Source: Leptolinea sp964397625 (GTDB lineage Bacteria > Chloroflexota > Anaerolineae > Anaerolineales > Anaerolineaceae). From it: a DNA stretch of 64,000 nucleotides. The stretch's first letter is position 1. Each line of letters starts with the position of its first letter. The notes beneath the pieces were generated by a model that was given only the letters and a program-made list of their open reading frames with translations, was not told the origin of the DNA and searched no databases. Location: positions 18,245 through 82,244 of the forward strand of contig CAYNJT010000007.1 of assembly GCA_964397625.1 (NCBI GenBank), given 5' to 3'. The position numbers and the translations under genes were made by a program. Positions 50,522 to 59,291 of the stretch are shown here, piece by piece.

Positions 50522-51336
50522 GCTTTGAAGAGGCTTTCAAAATCAACTTTAGGGTAGACCGTCAGTTTTCCGCCCACAGTGGCGTCCAGTATTTCACGTC
50601 CTGCCTCGTTAAATGCTTCCCGCGCGCGGATATATCCTAATTCAGACGTATCCAGATCTGGCAGCTGCCAGCGGAAGCCTTTGCCAAAATAATTTCCGGC
50701 AAAGTGATTTGGGTCATCCCCTTGACTGACCACAGTGGTGTTGGGTTTCCCCTTGGTGGCAAAGTTGTGATCCACACCAATAAGGATCACCTGACTGAAT
50801 CCCAGGTGGAAGGCAATCTGCATCGAAACATAGGTCACAGTCGCGCCTTCCCATAATCGGCCGCGTATATCCCGTGCGAATTTCGGCCCCGTGTAAGTGG
50901 TAAACAAATAAAACAGGTTATCCCGGGGTTTAACCCACTGCCTGCCCCGCCACGAAATAAACGTGGGGATATCCAGCGATTGAAGGTCTGCGGCGCACTG
51001 TTCAACAACCAGGTCATTGATGGAAACAAAGAAGGTTGTCTTGAATCCCAATTCGGGGAACATCAGGTAAAACCGGTTCATCCCGATGGTTTTTTCATTT
51101 TTTAACCGGGATAGGTCCATCTGTTTCAGGCTGGGGCCATTGCCAATGATGAAACAACGTTCGCCCTTGTGGCTGTCCTTCAGGGCAGCCAGTTTCTCGA
51201 TAGTGTCGCGCCGCCGCGGATCGAACATGGCAGATGGCCACTGCTGCCAGCGTTGAATCGCGTCCCGAGTTTCACGTAAGCCGTTCAGCATTGGGGCGGG
51301 CAGGCTTTTTTTGATCGTCTCGCGCAGATCGCTCAT
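50518..51336 (-). CDS. DUF115 / MptE-like glycan-associated protein
   Basis: 272 residues. The motif GERCFIIGNGPSLKQMDLSRL followed by TIGMNRFYLMFP and the later HLGFSQVILIGVDHNFATKG is the DUF115 family, named for archaeal MptE (6-hydroxymethylpterin pyrophosphokinase) and also frequent as Maf-type flagellin nonulosonate transferases and in polysaccharide loci. In this context a role in handling an activated acidic sugar is more likely than pterin chemistry. Both ends overlap neighbours by 4 bases. Confidence 0.78.
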   Translation of the reverse strand: MSDLRETIKKSLPAPMLNGLRETRDAIQRWQQWPSAMFDPRRRDTIEKLAALKDSHKGERCFIIGNGPSLKQMDLSRLKNEKTIGMNRFYLMFPELGFKTTFFVSINDLVVEQCAADLQSLDIPTFISWRGRQWVKPRDNLFYLFTTYTGPKFARDIRGRLWEGATVTYVSMQIAFHLGFSQVILIGVDHNFATKGKPNTTVVSQGDDPNHFAGNYFGKGFRWQLPDLDTSELGYIRAREAFNEAGREILDATVGGKLTVYPKVDFESLFKA

Positions 51337-52097
51337 TCGGTACTTAATCGGGCGGTCGCTCCGCCGTCCACAACCATCGCCTGTCCGGTGATGAAAGAAG
51401 ATTGGGTATTGTCAGCAAGAAAATAGATAGCATGGGCTATCTCTGCTGGTTGCCCAATGCGTCCATTGACTGTTTTACGCGCCAGGTTCTCAAGGCGCTC
51501 CTGCAGGGTTCCTCCACCAACATGACCGCGATTCATACCATTACGCAGCATAGGGGTATCCACCGCGCCGGGCAAAACAGCATTTACTCGCACATTGATT
51601 CCGGCAAATTCAATCGCCATGGAACGGGTCAACGCCAGCAGACCGCCTTTGCTGGCAGCGTAGGCTGAGACTCCCACCGATGTAGCCACGGCATGCACGC
51701 TGGATACATTAACGATGGCGCCTCCCCCGGCTGCTTTTAACAGAGGGACCGCCAGTTTGGTACCAAGAAACACGGATCGCAGATTGGACGCCATAACCAG
51801 ATCCCACTCTTCTACAGTTGTTTCGATCAGCGGTTTGTTCACCTGGTAAGCAGCGTTGTTGACGACAGCATCTAGCGACGGGGAAAACTCTTTCGCGTTT
51901 CCATAGATCATATCCATGGCTTTTGGATCAGAAATGTCAGCCCGGATGAAGAGACCATTCTTTGGGAATTCCTCTCCAAAATCAGCCCGGTCTACCCCAA
52001 TAACCTGCCAGCCAGATTGATGGAATAAGTGAACGGTCGCCCGCCCGATGCCGCCGGCCGCGCCGGTAATTAGCATGGTTCGTTTTTTTTCTGTCAT
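51333..52097 (-). CDS. Short-chain dehydrogenase/reductase
   Basis: 254 residues, classical SDR: LITGAAGGIGRATVH (NAD(P) site), NNAAYQ, catalytic serine in VNVSSVHAV, YAASK catalytic Tyr-Lys, and the C-terminal ITGQAMVVDGG. It reduces or oxidises a hydroxyl of a sugar or hydroxyacid. Sitting between a DUF115 gene and a hydroxyacid dehydrogenase in a glycan operon, it likely modifies a sugar precursor. Confidence 0.9.
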   Translation of the reverse strand: MTEKKRTMLITGAAGGIGRATVHLFHQSGWQVIGVDRADFGEEFPKNGLFIRADISDPKAMDMIYGNAKEFSPSLDAVVNNAAYQVNKPLIETTVEEWDLVMASNLRSVFLGTKLAVPLLKAAGGGAIVNVSSVHAVATSVGVSAYAASKGGLLALTRSMAIEFAGINVRVNAVLPGAVDTPMLRNGMNRGHVGGGTLQERLENLARKTVNGRIGQPAEIAHAIYFLADNTQSSFITGQAMVVDGGATARLSTE

Positions 52098-52100
52098 CTT

Positions 52101-53105
52101 TTATCCCTTTGAAGAACCCTGTGAAATCGATTTTAATGATTCCTCCATTACATCTTCCAGATCATCATGGGGGATGTTCAGATCAGCCAGTAAATTGTGA
52201 ATGGTATTCCGATGCACCCGCTCCCAGGCAGCCGGGCTGGCATTGGAATTGTGCGCCGAAAGCAGCACATTATCAAAGGTTAACAACGGGGAATCCTTGG
52301 GCAGAGGTTCGATTTCAAACACATCAAAACCGGCTCCACCCAGCAATCCAGATCTCAGACCTTCCACCAGGGCGGCTTCTTCCACAAGAGGCCCGCGTGC
52401 CGTATTGATCAAGACCGCGCCTGGTTTGATCCATTCCATACTCTGGTGGTTAATGATATGCAGGCTGGTGGGATTAAGATCGCAATTCAGGGAGATAAAA
52501 TCCGACCTGCCCAGTAAATCCGCAAGCGTGGTCATTTCCACCCCATTTTCAAGGATAAAGTCAGGCGCGATGGGAACAATATCATTCCCCAGAATTTTCA
52601 TGCCAAAGGCACGGGCTCGGCGGATGACCGCTTTGCCTATATTGCCCACACCGATAACTCCCAGAGTGCATTCGCTGAGTGACCGGCCAAGGTACTTTGA
52701 CCAGAGGCCTTTCTTGACATCTCGATTCATCCAGGGAATACCGCGAGCAAAGCTGAGCATCAATCCAAGCACAGTGTCAGAGACCGGCAGGGTGAAGGCA
52801 TTGGGAGTGTTGCGAACTGTGACGCCCATTTTCTCGCCATAAGGTCTATCAATGGAATCAATCCCTGTACCCCATTTGGAAATAACCTTCAAACGCGGCA
52901 GGCAGGCATCTATCACCCGGGGAGTGAAGCGGTCATCACCACAAATCACCCCGTCAAACTTTCCGGCATATCGCAGGATTTCCTCTTCTGAGAGCCGTTC
53001 ATTCACATCCGCCACAATGGTTTCACAGCCGTAATGATGAAGAATCCCGGTGAAACGGGAAATGGAAGGCATCATATAGGGAGCAGAGATCAAAATTGTT
53101 GTCAT
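52101..53105 (-). CDS. D-2-hydroxyacid dehydrogenase (phosphoglycerate dehydrogenase-like)
   Basis: 334 residues. Rossmann motif TLGVIGVGNIGKAVIRRAR; active-site arginine in INTARGPLVEE, glutamate in VFEIEPLPKDS and histidine in LSAHNSNASP. No C-terminal ACT domain, so it is not a full SerA. In glycan loci such enzymes oxidise a D-glycerate or sugar-acid precursor. A reverse TATAAT (53128-53123) lies just upstream of its ribosome site and may be an internal promoter of the long operon. Confidence 0.88.
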   Translation of the reverse strand: MTTILISAPYMMPSISRFTGILHHYGCETIVADVNERLSEEEILRYAGKFDGVICGDDRFTPRVIDACLPRLKVISKWGTGIDSIDRPYGEKMGVTVRNTPNAFTLPVSDTVLGLMLSFARGIPWMNRDVKKGLWSKYLGRSLSECTLGVIGVGNIGKAVIRRARAFGMKILGNDIVPIAPDFILENGVEMTTLADLLGRSDFISLNCDLNPTSLHIINHQSMEWIKPGAVLINTARGPLVEEAALVEGLRSGLLGGAGFDVFEIEPLPKDSPLLTFDNVLLSAHNSNASPAAWERVHRNTIHNLLADLNIPHDDLEDVMEESLKSISQGSSKG

Positions 53106-53183
53106 GGCTTTTTCCGATTGAAATTATACCTTTATGGAGAGCAATTCCATTAAGGCGGGTTTAAAAATATTGTTAAGTCCGTA

Positions 53184-53852
53184 TCAACGCGCTTGCATCA
53201 TCAGATCAGCGATACGAAAATCCATTTCGTCATCAATATCCCAGGCTTCCACAGGATTGAGCAGGAACATATGCGGACGGTCGCCAATGCGCGTGCGTCG
53301 TTTTTCTATTGTTTCCCGGGAGAAAATATAGATACAGGAATTCTCTTCATAAACGGGAGGAAGGTCCTGGGTTTGCAAAAGAATATTCGGATTATGGTTG
53401 ATCGGTCGTGCCAGGGAGTCATACAGACGGCGCTGAACTCGCGTGACAGAAAACAGACTGTCATAAGCCGGGTAATTTGCCTGCATGAATTTCACCGCTG
53501 AACGCACTGAATCGGATGTTAGCAGTGGATTGGTGCTGTGAGTCTGCAAATAAAGGTCAGCCGGATAGCAGGATGTATCATACAGCAGGACCTCATTCAT
53601 GGGAATGTCGTCCGCACGCAAATGCTCAGGCCGTTCCAGAACTTCAACAGCCGGGAATTTTTCTGCCACTCCCTCGCGGATATCCGGGCTGTCAGTGTCA
53701 ATCACAATTTTTGAGATTTCCTTTACTTCCAGAAGAGTCTCAATAATGTGATGGAATAATGGTTTTCCGGCCAGCATTCGATAATTCTTTCCGGGAACTC
53801 TCTGAGAATGGTGCCGCATGGGCACCAGGGCAACAATATTTTCAAGGCTCAT
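53184..53852 (-). CDS. CMP-sugar synthetase (acylneuraminate cytidylyltransferase family)
   Basis: 222 residues, short relative to NeuA (about 230-420). The nucleotide-binding start is VALVPMRHHSQRVPGKNYRM, with the family R-x(3)-R-x-P-x-K-N pattern. Others: KIVIDTDSPDIREGV, DLYLQTHSTNPLLTSD, and the metal-binding EAWDIDDEMDFRIAD. It activates a sugar acid as its CMP ester. It is the second such enzyme in this operon (the other is fused to a phosphatase at 59292) and has a separate SDR and hydroxyacid dehydrogenase next to it, so it may serve a different acidic sugar. Confidence 0.85.
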   Translation of the reverse strand: MSLENIVALVPMRHHSQRVPGKNYRMLAGKPLFHHIIETLLEVKEISKIVIDTDSPDIREGVAEKFPAVEVLERPEHLRADDIPMNEVLLYDTSCYPADLYLQTHSTNPLLTSDSVRSAVKFMQANYPAYDSLFSVTRVQRRLYDSLARPINHNPNILLQTQDLPPVYEENSCIYIFSRETIEKRRTRIGDRPHMFLLNPVEAWDIDDEMDFRIADLMMQAR

Positions 53853-54942
53853 TCTGACCTCCCCCGGAGATTGGCACCGGTAGATTCGGAATAAAGGATG
53901 GGTTCAACATCACGTATTTTACTTTGCAAAGGAGTGACAATCCCTTTGGGATAATAAAATGTCTGTCTTAACTTCCAGGTCATCTGGTTGGAAGATTCCC
54001 TGTACCCCACATAGGTGCCGTAGAATTGCGCCCAGCGGAAACGCATGATCTCATAAATCTTATTCCATGTCCCNNNNNNNNNNNNNNNNNNNNNNNNNNN
54101 NNNNNNNNNNNNNNNNNNNNNNNNNNNNNNNNNNNNNNNNNNNNNNNNNNNNNNNNNNNNNNNNNNNNNNNNNTTGCCGCAAGGGGAAATCTCTGATTTC
54201 CAACCTGTCGCAGGTCATGAAAAAAATTGACTGTAAACAGTCGGATCAAATCCCAGAAGCTGAATTTTTCCTGCGGATAAATGCGTTTAAATGCCATTCC
54301 CTCGCGACGATAACGGTTAAACACTCCCTGCCACGATTCATTATGCACATGTATGATTTCTGCCTCACTTACATAGGCGATCTGGTACCCCTGCTTTTGC
54401 GCCCAGTTAGCCCAGGCCAGATCCTCAAGCGCGGGAATGTTTTCATCATAAGGATGCTGCTCCCATAATTCCCTGCGAATGGCCGCGTTTGCATTATTGC
54501 AAAAAGGATGGTCCTGGCGCTTAACGGAATGGTCGGGAAACCATTGCTGAAAGATAATATGTTCGGAAAACTTCGTGGTTTCCATTCCGCGCTGCTTTCC
54601 GTACGTGACGGCAACCTGTGGTTTCTCAAAGGGATGGATTAATTTTTCCAGCCAATCGGGATATACCGGATAAACATGGGCGCTGGCAAACACCACAATA
54701 TCTGCTTTACAGCGGGCAATCCCCTGGTTCAGAGAATAACCAAAAGAGAAATCTTCAGGTTTGATATGCACCACTTCAACCGGAAATTGGCCGGCGATAT
54801 CAACCGTGCTATCGGTTGATCCCGAATCTACAAGGATTACCTGCACATCGCGCACCGTTTGCTGGAATATTCCGGTCAGTAAACGGCCGATATGTTTTTC
54901 CTCGTTATACGCCCTAATCACTATCGAACAGGTTGGCTTCAT
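53849..54942 (-). CDS. GT2 glycosyltransferase interrupted by the assembly gap
   Basis: The N-terminal part (54942 down to 54174) reads TCSIVIRAYNEEKHIGRLL, ILVDSGSTDSTVDIA and ASAHVYPVYPDWLEKL, ending in FFHDLRQVGNQRFPLAA at the gap. On the other side of the N run, a different frame continues GTWNKIYEIMRFRWAQFYGTYVGYRES and ends at 53849, which is the family-typical C-terminus. So one gene spans the gap; the N count (100) is a placeholder and does not keep frame. Total coding length is therefore unknown, roughly 320-360 residues plus the missing bases. Starts within the stop of the next gene (4-base overlap). Confidence 0.8.
54074..54173. other. Assembly gap (100 N)
   Basis: A run of exactly 100 N, the conventional placeholder for a scaffold gap of unknown size, inside the GT2 gene. 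Confidence 0.98.
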
Positions 54943-56555
54943 TCCGGCAGAAGAAAATCTCCCTTCTCCATGATACCCCGTAATATTGTATTCATAGTTG
55001 GAGAATTTTCAGGTCGCAATGCCTCTATTTCAAACGGGCGCAAGCCAACATAACCCTTCCAGAAACGGTCTTCCTCCAGAAAAGCATCAAATGGCAGCGA
55101 TGAACGGAAAATCTGATAATACAGGAAACGCCGCGCATTGCGCTGGTGTTCCGGAGGAGCTTTCAGGCTATGCGTGGTCAAAAATTTTTCTGCCAGTTTC
55201 AAATAGTCATCGACCGAAGCTGGGAAGAATACGGAATCCACCTGTGTGAAACGCGCTTTTCCGGCACACAGTACGGGCATGCCCATAATACTCGCTTCCA
55301 GTCCGATGGTCGAATTATAAAAGAGGATGAATTTTGACCGACGGATCAGGTCGTATGAGCTGAATGGTTCAGTAGAATCAACAAAAAATACATTGGGTAA
55401 TCGGTCACAGCCGCTGGTTCTTACCCAATTCGCCACAGTTTCGCGGCTCTCTTTGCCCGGTCGTTTCTCATCCGGGTGGGCGCGGATAACGAAAAGAGTC
55501 TCAGGGTGAGCCTGAATAAGGGGCAGCAACGAGTCCAACCAGGCGAACATATCACTGAAGAGAGTATTGGCATGCCCCTGGCTGGTATCAAAGATCACAT
55601 TGGTAAAGATGGGCACAATTTGTTTGAACGCAGCTGCCCTCTGAAGAAATTCTTCATCCAGTCCCTTTATATCCGGCCAGAAACGTATACCGGCCATGCT
55701 GAAATCACCCTGGAATCGTTTGGAGAGATATTCGTCCAATCGGGCATTCTGGGCATTAGATAGCTCAAAATCTGCGGGGATATCGATAGGATAGGCTGTC
55801 GCTTCACCCGGGGTGAAATAAGCCGTGAAAGGCATCAATCCCACTTCATGGGAGATCACGCAGATGCCCCTCCTGCGGGCAGCCCACGCGGCCGAGGCCT
55901 CAGGGTAAAACTGGCCGTTAAACACCACAACAGTAGACGGATTATGTTCATCCAGCAATTTACTGAATTGTGTCACCACCCTATACGCTGACAAAATATA
56001 TTCCTTCAGAAGGTAGCGTGTTCTCGCGTCATCATCCAGCCTGTTTTGACGGAGGATCCAGCGCAGCGCTGGCAGTACAAGTTCCGCCAGGGGGATGCCT
56101 TCAAATTGAAAATTCATCAGGTCTTGAATGGTTGACTTTTCAAGGTTATCTCTGAGCGCCGGATTTTCCATCGGTACCAAAGGAATGACCTGCGCGCCGG
56201 TTGTATTCACGGAAGATTGGTGCTGACAGGCCCCGCAGGGTGGTCTTTTTTCTGGATTTTCTCTATCAGTTCCCAGCACGCAGTGAGATAATCCCTGCCG
56301 GCAGACAAAATGGATAACAGGCACACCGGCCATTTGCAGAGCCCAACCGGTTAATAATTCAAAGGCGGCATTCAAACTCAATCCACTCAAACGGGTGGAT
56401 GCGTTGAATAGAATCACCGGCTTTAAATCCGGATTTATGGAAAACTTCTCACCGATTGCTTTTCCAAGCTGACGCACACGCGAATCTGATATCCGTCGGG
56501 CCAGCAATCGCTCCACTCGTTCCCTGTTGCGCGAGAAGGATATATCCCATTTCAT
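54939..56555 (-). CDS. Capsule-polysaccharide-type GT-B protein
   Basis: 538 residues, soluble. The N-terminal half has PVILFNASTRLSGLSLNAAFELL and a cysteine cluster (CGACQ), a middle region VVVFNGQFYPEASAAWAARR and VISHEVGLMPFTAYF, and the C-terminal half FVIRAHPDEKRPGKESRE, KFILFYNSTIGLEASIMGMPVL. The last pattern is that of Kdo/sialic-acid-type capsule transferases and polysaccharide-modifying proteins of the GT-B fold. It may add the CMP-activated acid made by this operon. Confident as a real glycan gene, less so in exact activity. Confidence 0.75.
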   Translation of the reverse strand: MKWDISFSRNRERVERLLARRISDSRVRQLGKAIGEKFSINPDLKPVILFNASTRLSGLSLNAAFELLTGWALQMAGVPVIHFVCRQGLSHCVLGTDRENPEKRPPCGACQHQSSVNTTGAQVIPLVPMENPALRDNLEKSTIQDLMNFQFEGIPLAELVLPALRWILRQNRLDDDARTRYLLKEYILSAYRVVTQFSKLLDEHNPSTVVVFNGQFYPEASAAWAARRRGICVISHEVGLMPFTAYFTPGEATAYPIDIPADFELSNAQNARLDEYLSKRFQGDFSMAGIRFWPDIKGLDEEFLQRAAAFKQIVPIFTNVIFDTSQGHANTLFSDMFAWLDSLLPLIQAHPETLFVIRAHPDEKRPGKESRETVANWVRTSGCDRLPNVFFVDSTEPFSSYDLIRRSKFILFYNSTIGLEASIMGMPVLCAGKARFTQVDSVFFPASVDDYLKLAEKFLTTHSLKAPPEHQRNARRFLYYQIFRSSLPFDAFLEEDRFWKGYVGLRPFEIEALRPENSPTMNTILRGIMEKGDFLLPE

Positions 56556-56559
56556 GCAG

Positions 56560-58152
56560 TTATTTCTCCGGTGGTGGATTCCCGCTTGAGCAGGTAAAGG
56601 GTGTTACTGTGAAGTCATATGGAGCCAACCCGTTCGAAAAATAGCTCGTGTCATTTATCAGTGGAAGTGAATCTCCAAAATAGCGGTTGAATACGATTCG
56701 GAAGGTATTAACTGGTGTAATGGTTGGATACACATCTGCCGCGCCGCCGTTAGGCAGATAATAGGCGTTGAAAATTTGTATCCGGTTATCTTCATCCCAA
56801 CCGTGATCGCCCTGCAAGATGATAATGGGCGGTACTTTGGAATTGGAAATGATCGATTTGACGATCGGAATTACCCGTGAATTAACAAAGCTGATGGCAT
56901 CCAGATAACCTGGATTGACCGCGCCATTGGGATTGTATCGCCCATCCGGGTTGAACACAAACGGCGCGTGTGGCGCGAGGATATGGGCGTAGACAAATTT
57001 CTTTCCCGGCAGGTTGGGAACCTGACCGAGTTGATCAAGCGCGAAGATAACCCGGTCGTGGTGTTTTTCCTCAGGTGTACGAATGTTCTTGATAATATTC
57101 TGGGCCAGTTTTGATTTGAGTTCATCCGCCGCCCGAAGGGCAGTGGTTCGCAGATACATCACCTCGAACTCGGATACATCTTTGCCCTGCTTCACCTTTT
57201 CCAGAGGATTATCATTTGCCACAATATACACATCCGCGTCGGTGACCTCGTTCCAGAAATAACCGGTTTCGAAGGCCACCATTTTGTATCCAAACTCCGC
57301 CAGGTGACTGCGGACCGGACTGTGCTTGATGTAATCATGGTAGACAGGCATATCCAGACTCTGGTCGCCCTGTTCGATCAAAGGGCTGAAATTCTGGACA
57401 TAATCCATGTGCAGCGCGGATGAGATGGACAACGCCGTCCGGGCGTAATTGCTCTGGGCGCAATCCGGAATGACAAATCCAAGCTCTCGCAATTGTGACA
57501 GAAAACTGGAGTTGTCAAAATTGTAGAGCTTCTTTAGAATATCATCCCGACTGTATCCATCTAGAATGATGTAATACACATCGGGGAGCGTATCCGGATC
57601 AAGGTTCTTTCCGGATTCGCTTGTGATGGCTGTCGCTTTGGCATTAGCTCCGCCGGCAGCCACCCGCGACGCCCTGAATTCAAATTCACCAATTTGAAAA
57701 ATCGGGAAGATCAACAAAATGATGGATACATTGTTCAGCAAGCGGTTAAAGTTGACCGCTCTGTGAGCTTTCTTAAGGATCAACCAGAGTCCGGCAAAGA
57801 AAACCAATATCCACAGTAATCCCAGGAAGCGGTGCTGGCCAATTTCCAATCCGCCGATCATTTTTCCTTCGATTAGCGCGTACACATGTCCGTACGAGAA
57901 GAATAAAAGGAAAAAGAACGAAGAAAAGATCGCGCCCAGCGAACGATTTCGAAAACCCAGCAACGCGATCATGTATACAAAAATCACCAACCCAAGGCTG
58001 ACAAGGAAGGACCGCACAACCGCTTCTGGTCTGATCTCGCCGATATTGGCTGCCAGCAACGCTATGACCGGGTAAAGTCCGATCAGAATGGGATGAAAAT
58101 ACCACGGTTGACCGGGCGATCTCCGTGGCTTGGCAGACTTATTTGGTGCCAT
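56560..58152 (-). CDS. Membrane alkaline-phosphatase-superfamily transferase (sulfatase/LtaS-like)
   Basis: 530 residues. About five N-terminal helices (to about residue 165), then a periplasmic catalytic domain: PDVYYIILDGYSRDDIL with the first metal aspartate, SNYARTALSISSALHMDYVQ with the probable threonine nucleophile, HILAPHAPFVFNPDG, and IILQGDHGWDEDN with the GDH metal site. The architecture is that of lipoteichoic acid synthase or phosphoethanolamine transferases, which decorate a surface polymer with a phospho-group. Substrate unknown. Followed by a partner-like small membrane gene upstream in the operon. Confidence 0.82.
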   Translation of the reverse strand: MAPNKSAKPRRSPGQPWYFHPILIGLYPVIALLAANIGEIRPEAVVRSFLVSLGLVIFVYMIALLGFRNRSLGAIFSSFFFLLFFSYGHVYALIEGKMIGGLEIGQHRFLGLLWILVFFAGLWLILKKAHRAVNFNRLLNNVSIILLIFPIFQIGEFEFRASRVAAGGANAKATAITSESGKNLDPDTLPDVYYIILDGYSRDDILKKLYNFDNSSFLSQLRELGFVIPDCAQSNYARTALSISSALHMDYVQNFSPLIEQGDQSLDMPVYHDYIKHSPVRSHLAEFGYKMVAFETGYFWNEVTDADVYIVANDNPLEKVKQGKDVSEFEVMYLRTTALRAADELKSKLAQNIIKNIRTPEEKHHDRVIFALDQLGQVPNLPGKKFVYAHILAPHAPFVFNPDGRYNPNGAVNPGYLDAISFVNSRVIPIVKSIISNSKVPPIIILQGDHGWDEDNRIQIFNAYYLPNGGAADVYPTITPVNTFRIVFNRYFGDSLPLINDTSYFSNGLAPYDFTVTPFTCSSGNPPPEK

Positions 58153-58166
58153 ACAACTGGTAGCCG

Positions 58167-58385
58167 CTAAATTAACTCTTCGTCGTCGGAATCCTCGTCG
58201 CCGGATTCCTCCAGAGGGGTCTTTGTAACGAATGCCTTGATCTTTTTCCAGTACATTTTTATTGCGAATCCGCCGCCCAGTATTGCAGCCAAAACCACCT
58301 GCAATATGAAACTTCCCGAACTGGGATCAAGATACAAGGCAGGTCTGCCCAGGATACTGCTAAAACTATGAATTCCGTGAATCAT
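58167..58385 (-). CDS. Small single-helix membrane protein next to the sulfatase-like gene
   Basis: 72 residues. YLDPSSGSFILQVVLAAILGG is followed by AIKMYWKKIKAFV and an acidic tail (GDEDSDDEELI). This short protein type (LDPxSGSF-helix-basic) recurs beside membrane phosphotransferase or polysaccharide genes in many environmental genomes, and I know no function for it. It lies 14 bases upstream of the sulfatase-like gene and is likely co-translated. Confidence 0.75.
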   Translation of the reverse strand: MIHGIHSFSSILGRPALYLDPSSGSFILQVVLAAILGGGFAIKMYWKKIKAFVTKTPLEESGDEDSDDEELI

Positions 58386-58413
58386 GTATTACGCTCACTT
58401 ATCCTTAACCAGA

Positions 58414-59289
58414 TCAATCTTGAACCCTACGAAGTTTCTTTAGGGATGGAAGTTCACTATCGTAAACTTTTTTGACGCCGTCGCCCAACGATTGTTCGGC
58501 CACGCGGATATATTTTACCAATCTTTCGAATCCACTGGGCTCTACTGAAGCCGCCTGATCGCCGCCCCACATGGCACGATCCAGCGTAATGTGACGTTCC
58601 ACCATGCAGGCTCCCATCCCGGCAGCCAGAACAGATGGAATTAATCCAACCTCGTGTCCGGAATATCCGATTGGGCAGGGGAACTCCTTGCGAAGGGTGT
58701 CGATCATACGCAAATTCAATTCGTCTGGTTCGCAAGGATAAGTGCTGGTGGCATGGGTGATGATCAGTTTCTCCAACCCGATCACGTTGACAGCCTTATG
58801 AATTTGTTCCATGGTCGACATCCCCGTGGAGAGAATGGCAGCGCGGCCGGTGGAACGGATTTTTCTCAGCAGGCTGGAATCAGTCAATGATGCCGATGGA
58901 ATTTTGTAACAGATCGGATTGAAGGCTTCCAGGAAATCCACAGAATTCTCATCCCAAACAGATGCAAACCAGTCTATCCCGACCTGTTTGCAATAACGAT
59001 CAATTTCCTTATATTCTTTCTCGCCAAATTCCACCTTGTATCGATATTCAAGGTATGTAATGTAACCCCACGGGGTTTCCCGCATCTGGTTCTTTTGGTC
59101 ATCTGGTACACAAATTTCAGGGGTCCGTTTCTGGAACTTGACGGCATCTACTCCGGCATGTTTGGCCGCGTCAATCATCTTCTTCGCGTTTTCCATATCG
59201 CCGTTGTGATTGATGCCAATTTCAGCCACCACATAGGTGGGATGTCCATCCCCGATCCATTTGTTACCGATTTTTAATTCTCTTGTCAT
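58414..59289 (-). CDS. neuB: Nonulosonic acid (sialic/KDN-type) synthase, NeuB-like, without SAF domain
   Basis: 291 residues from the ATG at 59289 (GAGG seven bases upstream). It condenses phosphoenolpyruvate with a hexosamine or hexose phosphate. Barrel motifs: YVVAEIGINHNGDMENAK, VDAVKFQKRTPE, FASVWDENSVDFLE, YKIPSASLTDSSLL, AILSTGMSTMEQI, IGYSGHEVGL and VERHITLDRAMWGGDQAAS. Typical NeuB is about 340-350 residues because a C-terminal SAF antifreeze-like domain covers the active site of the dimer partner. That domain is missing here; the protein ends SLKKLRRVQD. A stop or frameshift is not evident. Adjacent to the CMP-sugar synthetase fusion. Confidence 0.9.
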   Translation of the reverse strand: MTRELKIGNKWIGDGHPTYVVAEIGINHNGDMENAKKMIDAAKHAGVDAVKFQKRTPEICVPDDQKNQMRETPWGYITYLEYRYKVEFGEKEYKEIDRYCKQVGIDWFASVWDENSVDFLEAFNPICYKIPSASLTDSSLLRKIRSTGRAAILSTGMSTMEQIHKAVNVIGLEKLIITHATSTYPCEPDELNLRMIDTLRKEFPCPIGYSGHEVGLIPSVLAAGMGACMVERHITLDRAMWGGDQAASVEPSGFERLVKYIRVAEQSLGDGVKKVYDSELPSLKKLRRVQD

Positions 59290-59291
59290 GA

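Noticed and set aside
52201..52842. 213-residue antisense open frame in the hydroxyacid dehydrogenase
   Set aside because: The reverse-strand dehydrogenase frame carries all catalytic motifs; this frame is basic and Ser/Pro-rich without family features.
52101..53105. Full SerA (serine biosynthesis)
   Set aside because: No ACT domain at the C-terminus, and the gene sits in a glycan operon.
54067..54468. Forward open frame running through the N gap
   Set aside because: It contains 34 undetermined residues and is antisense to a real glycosyltransferase.
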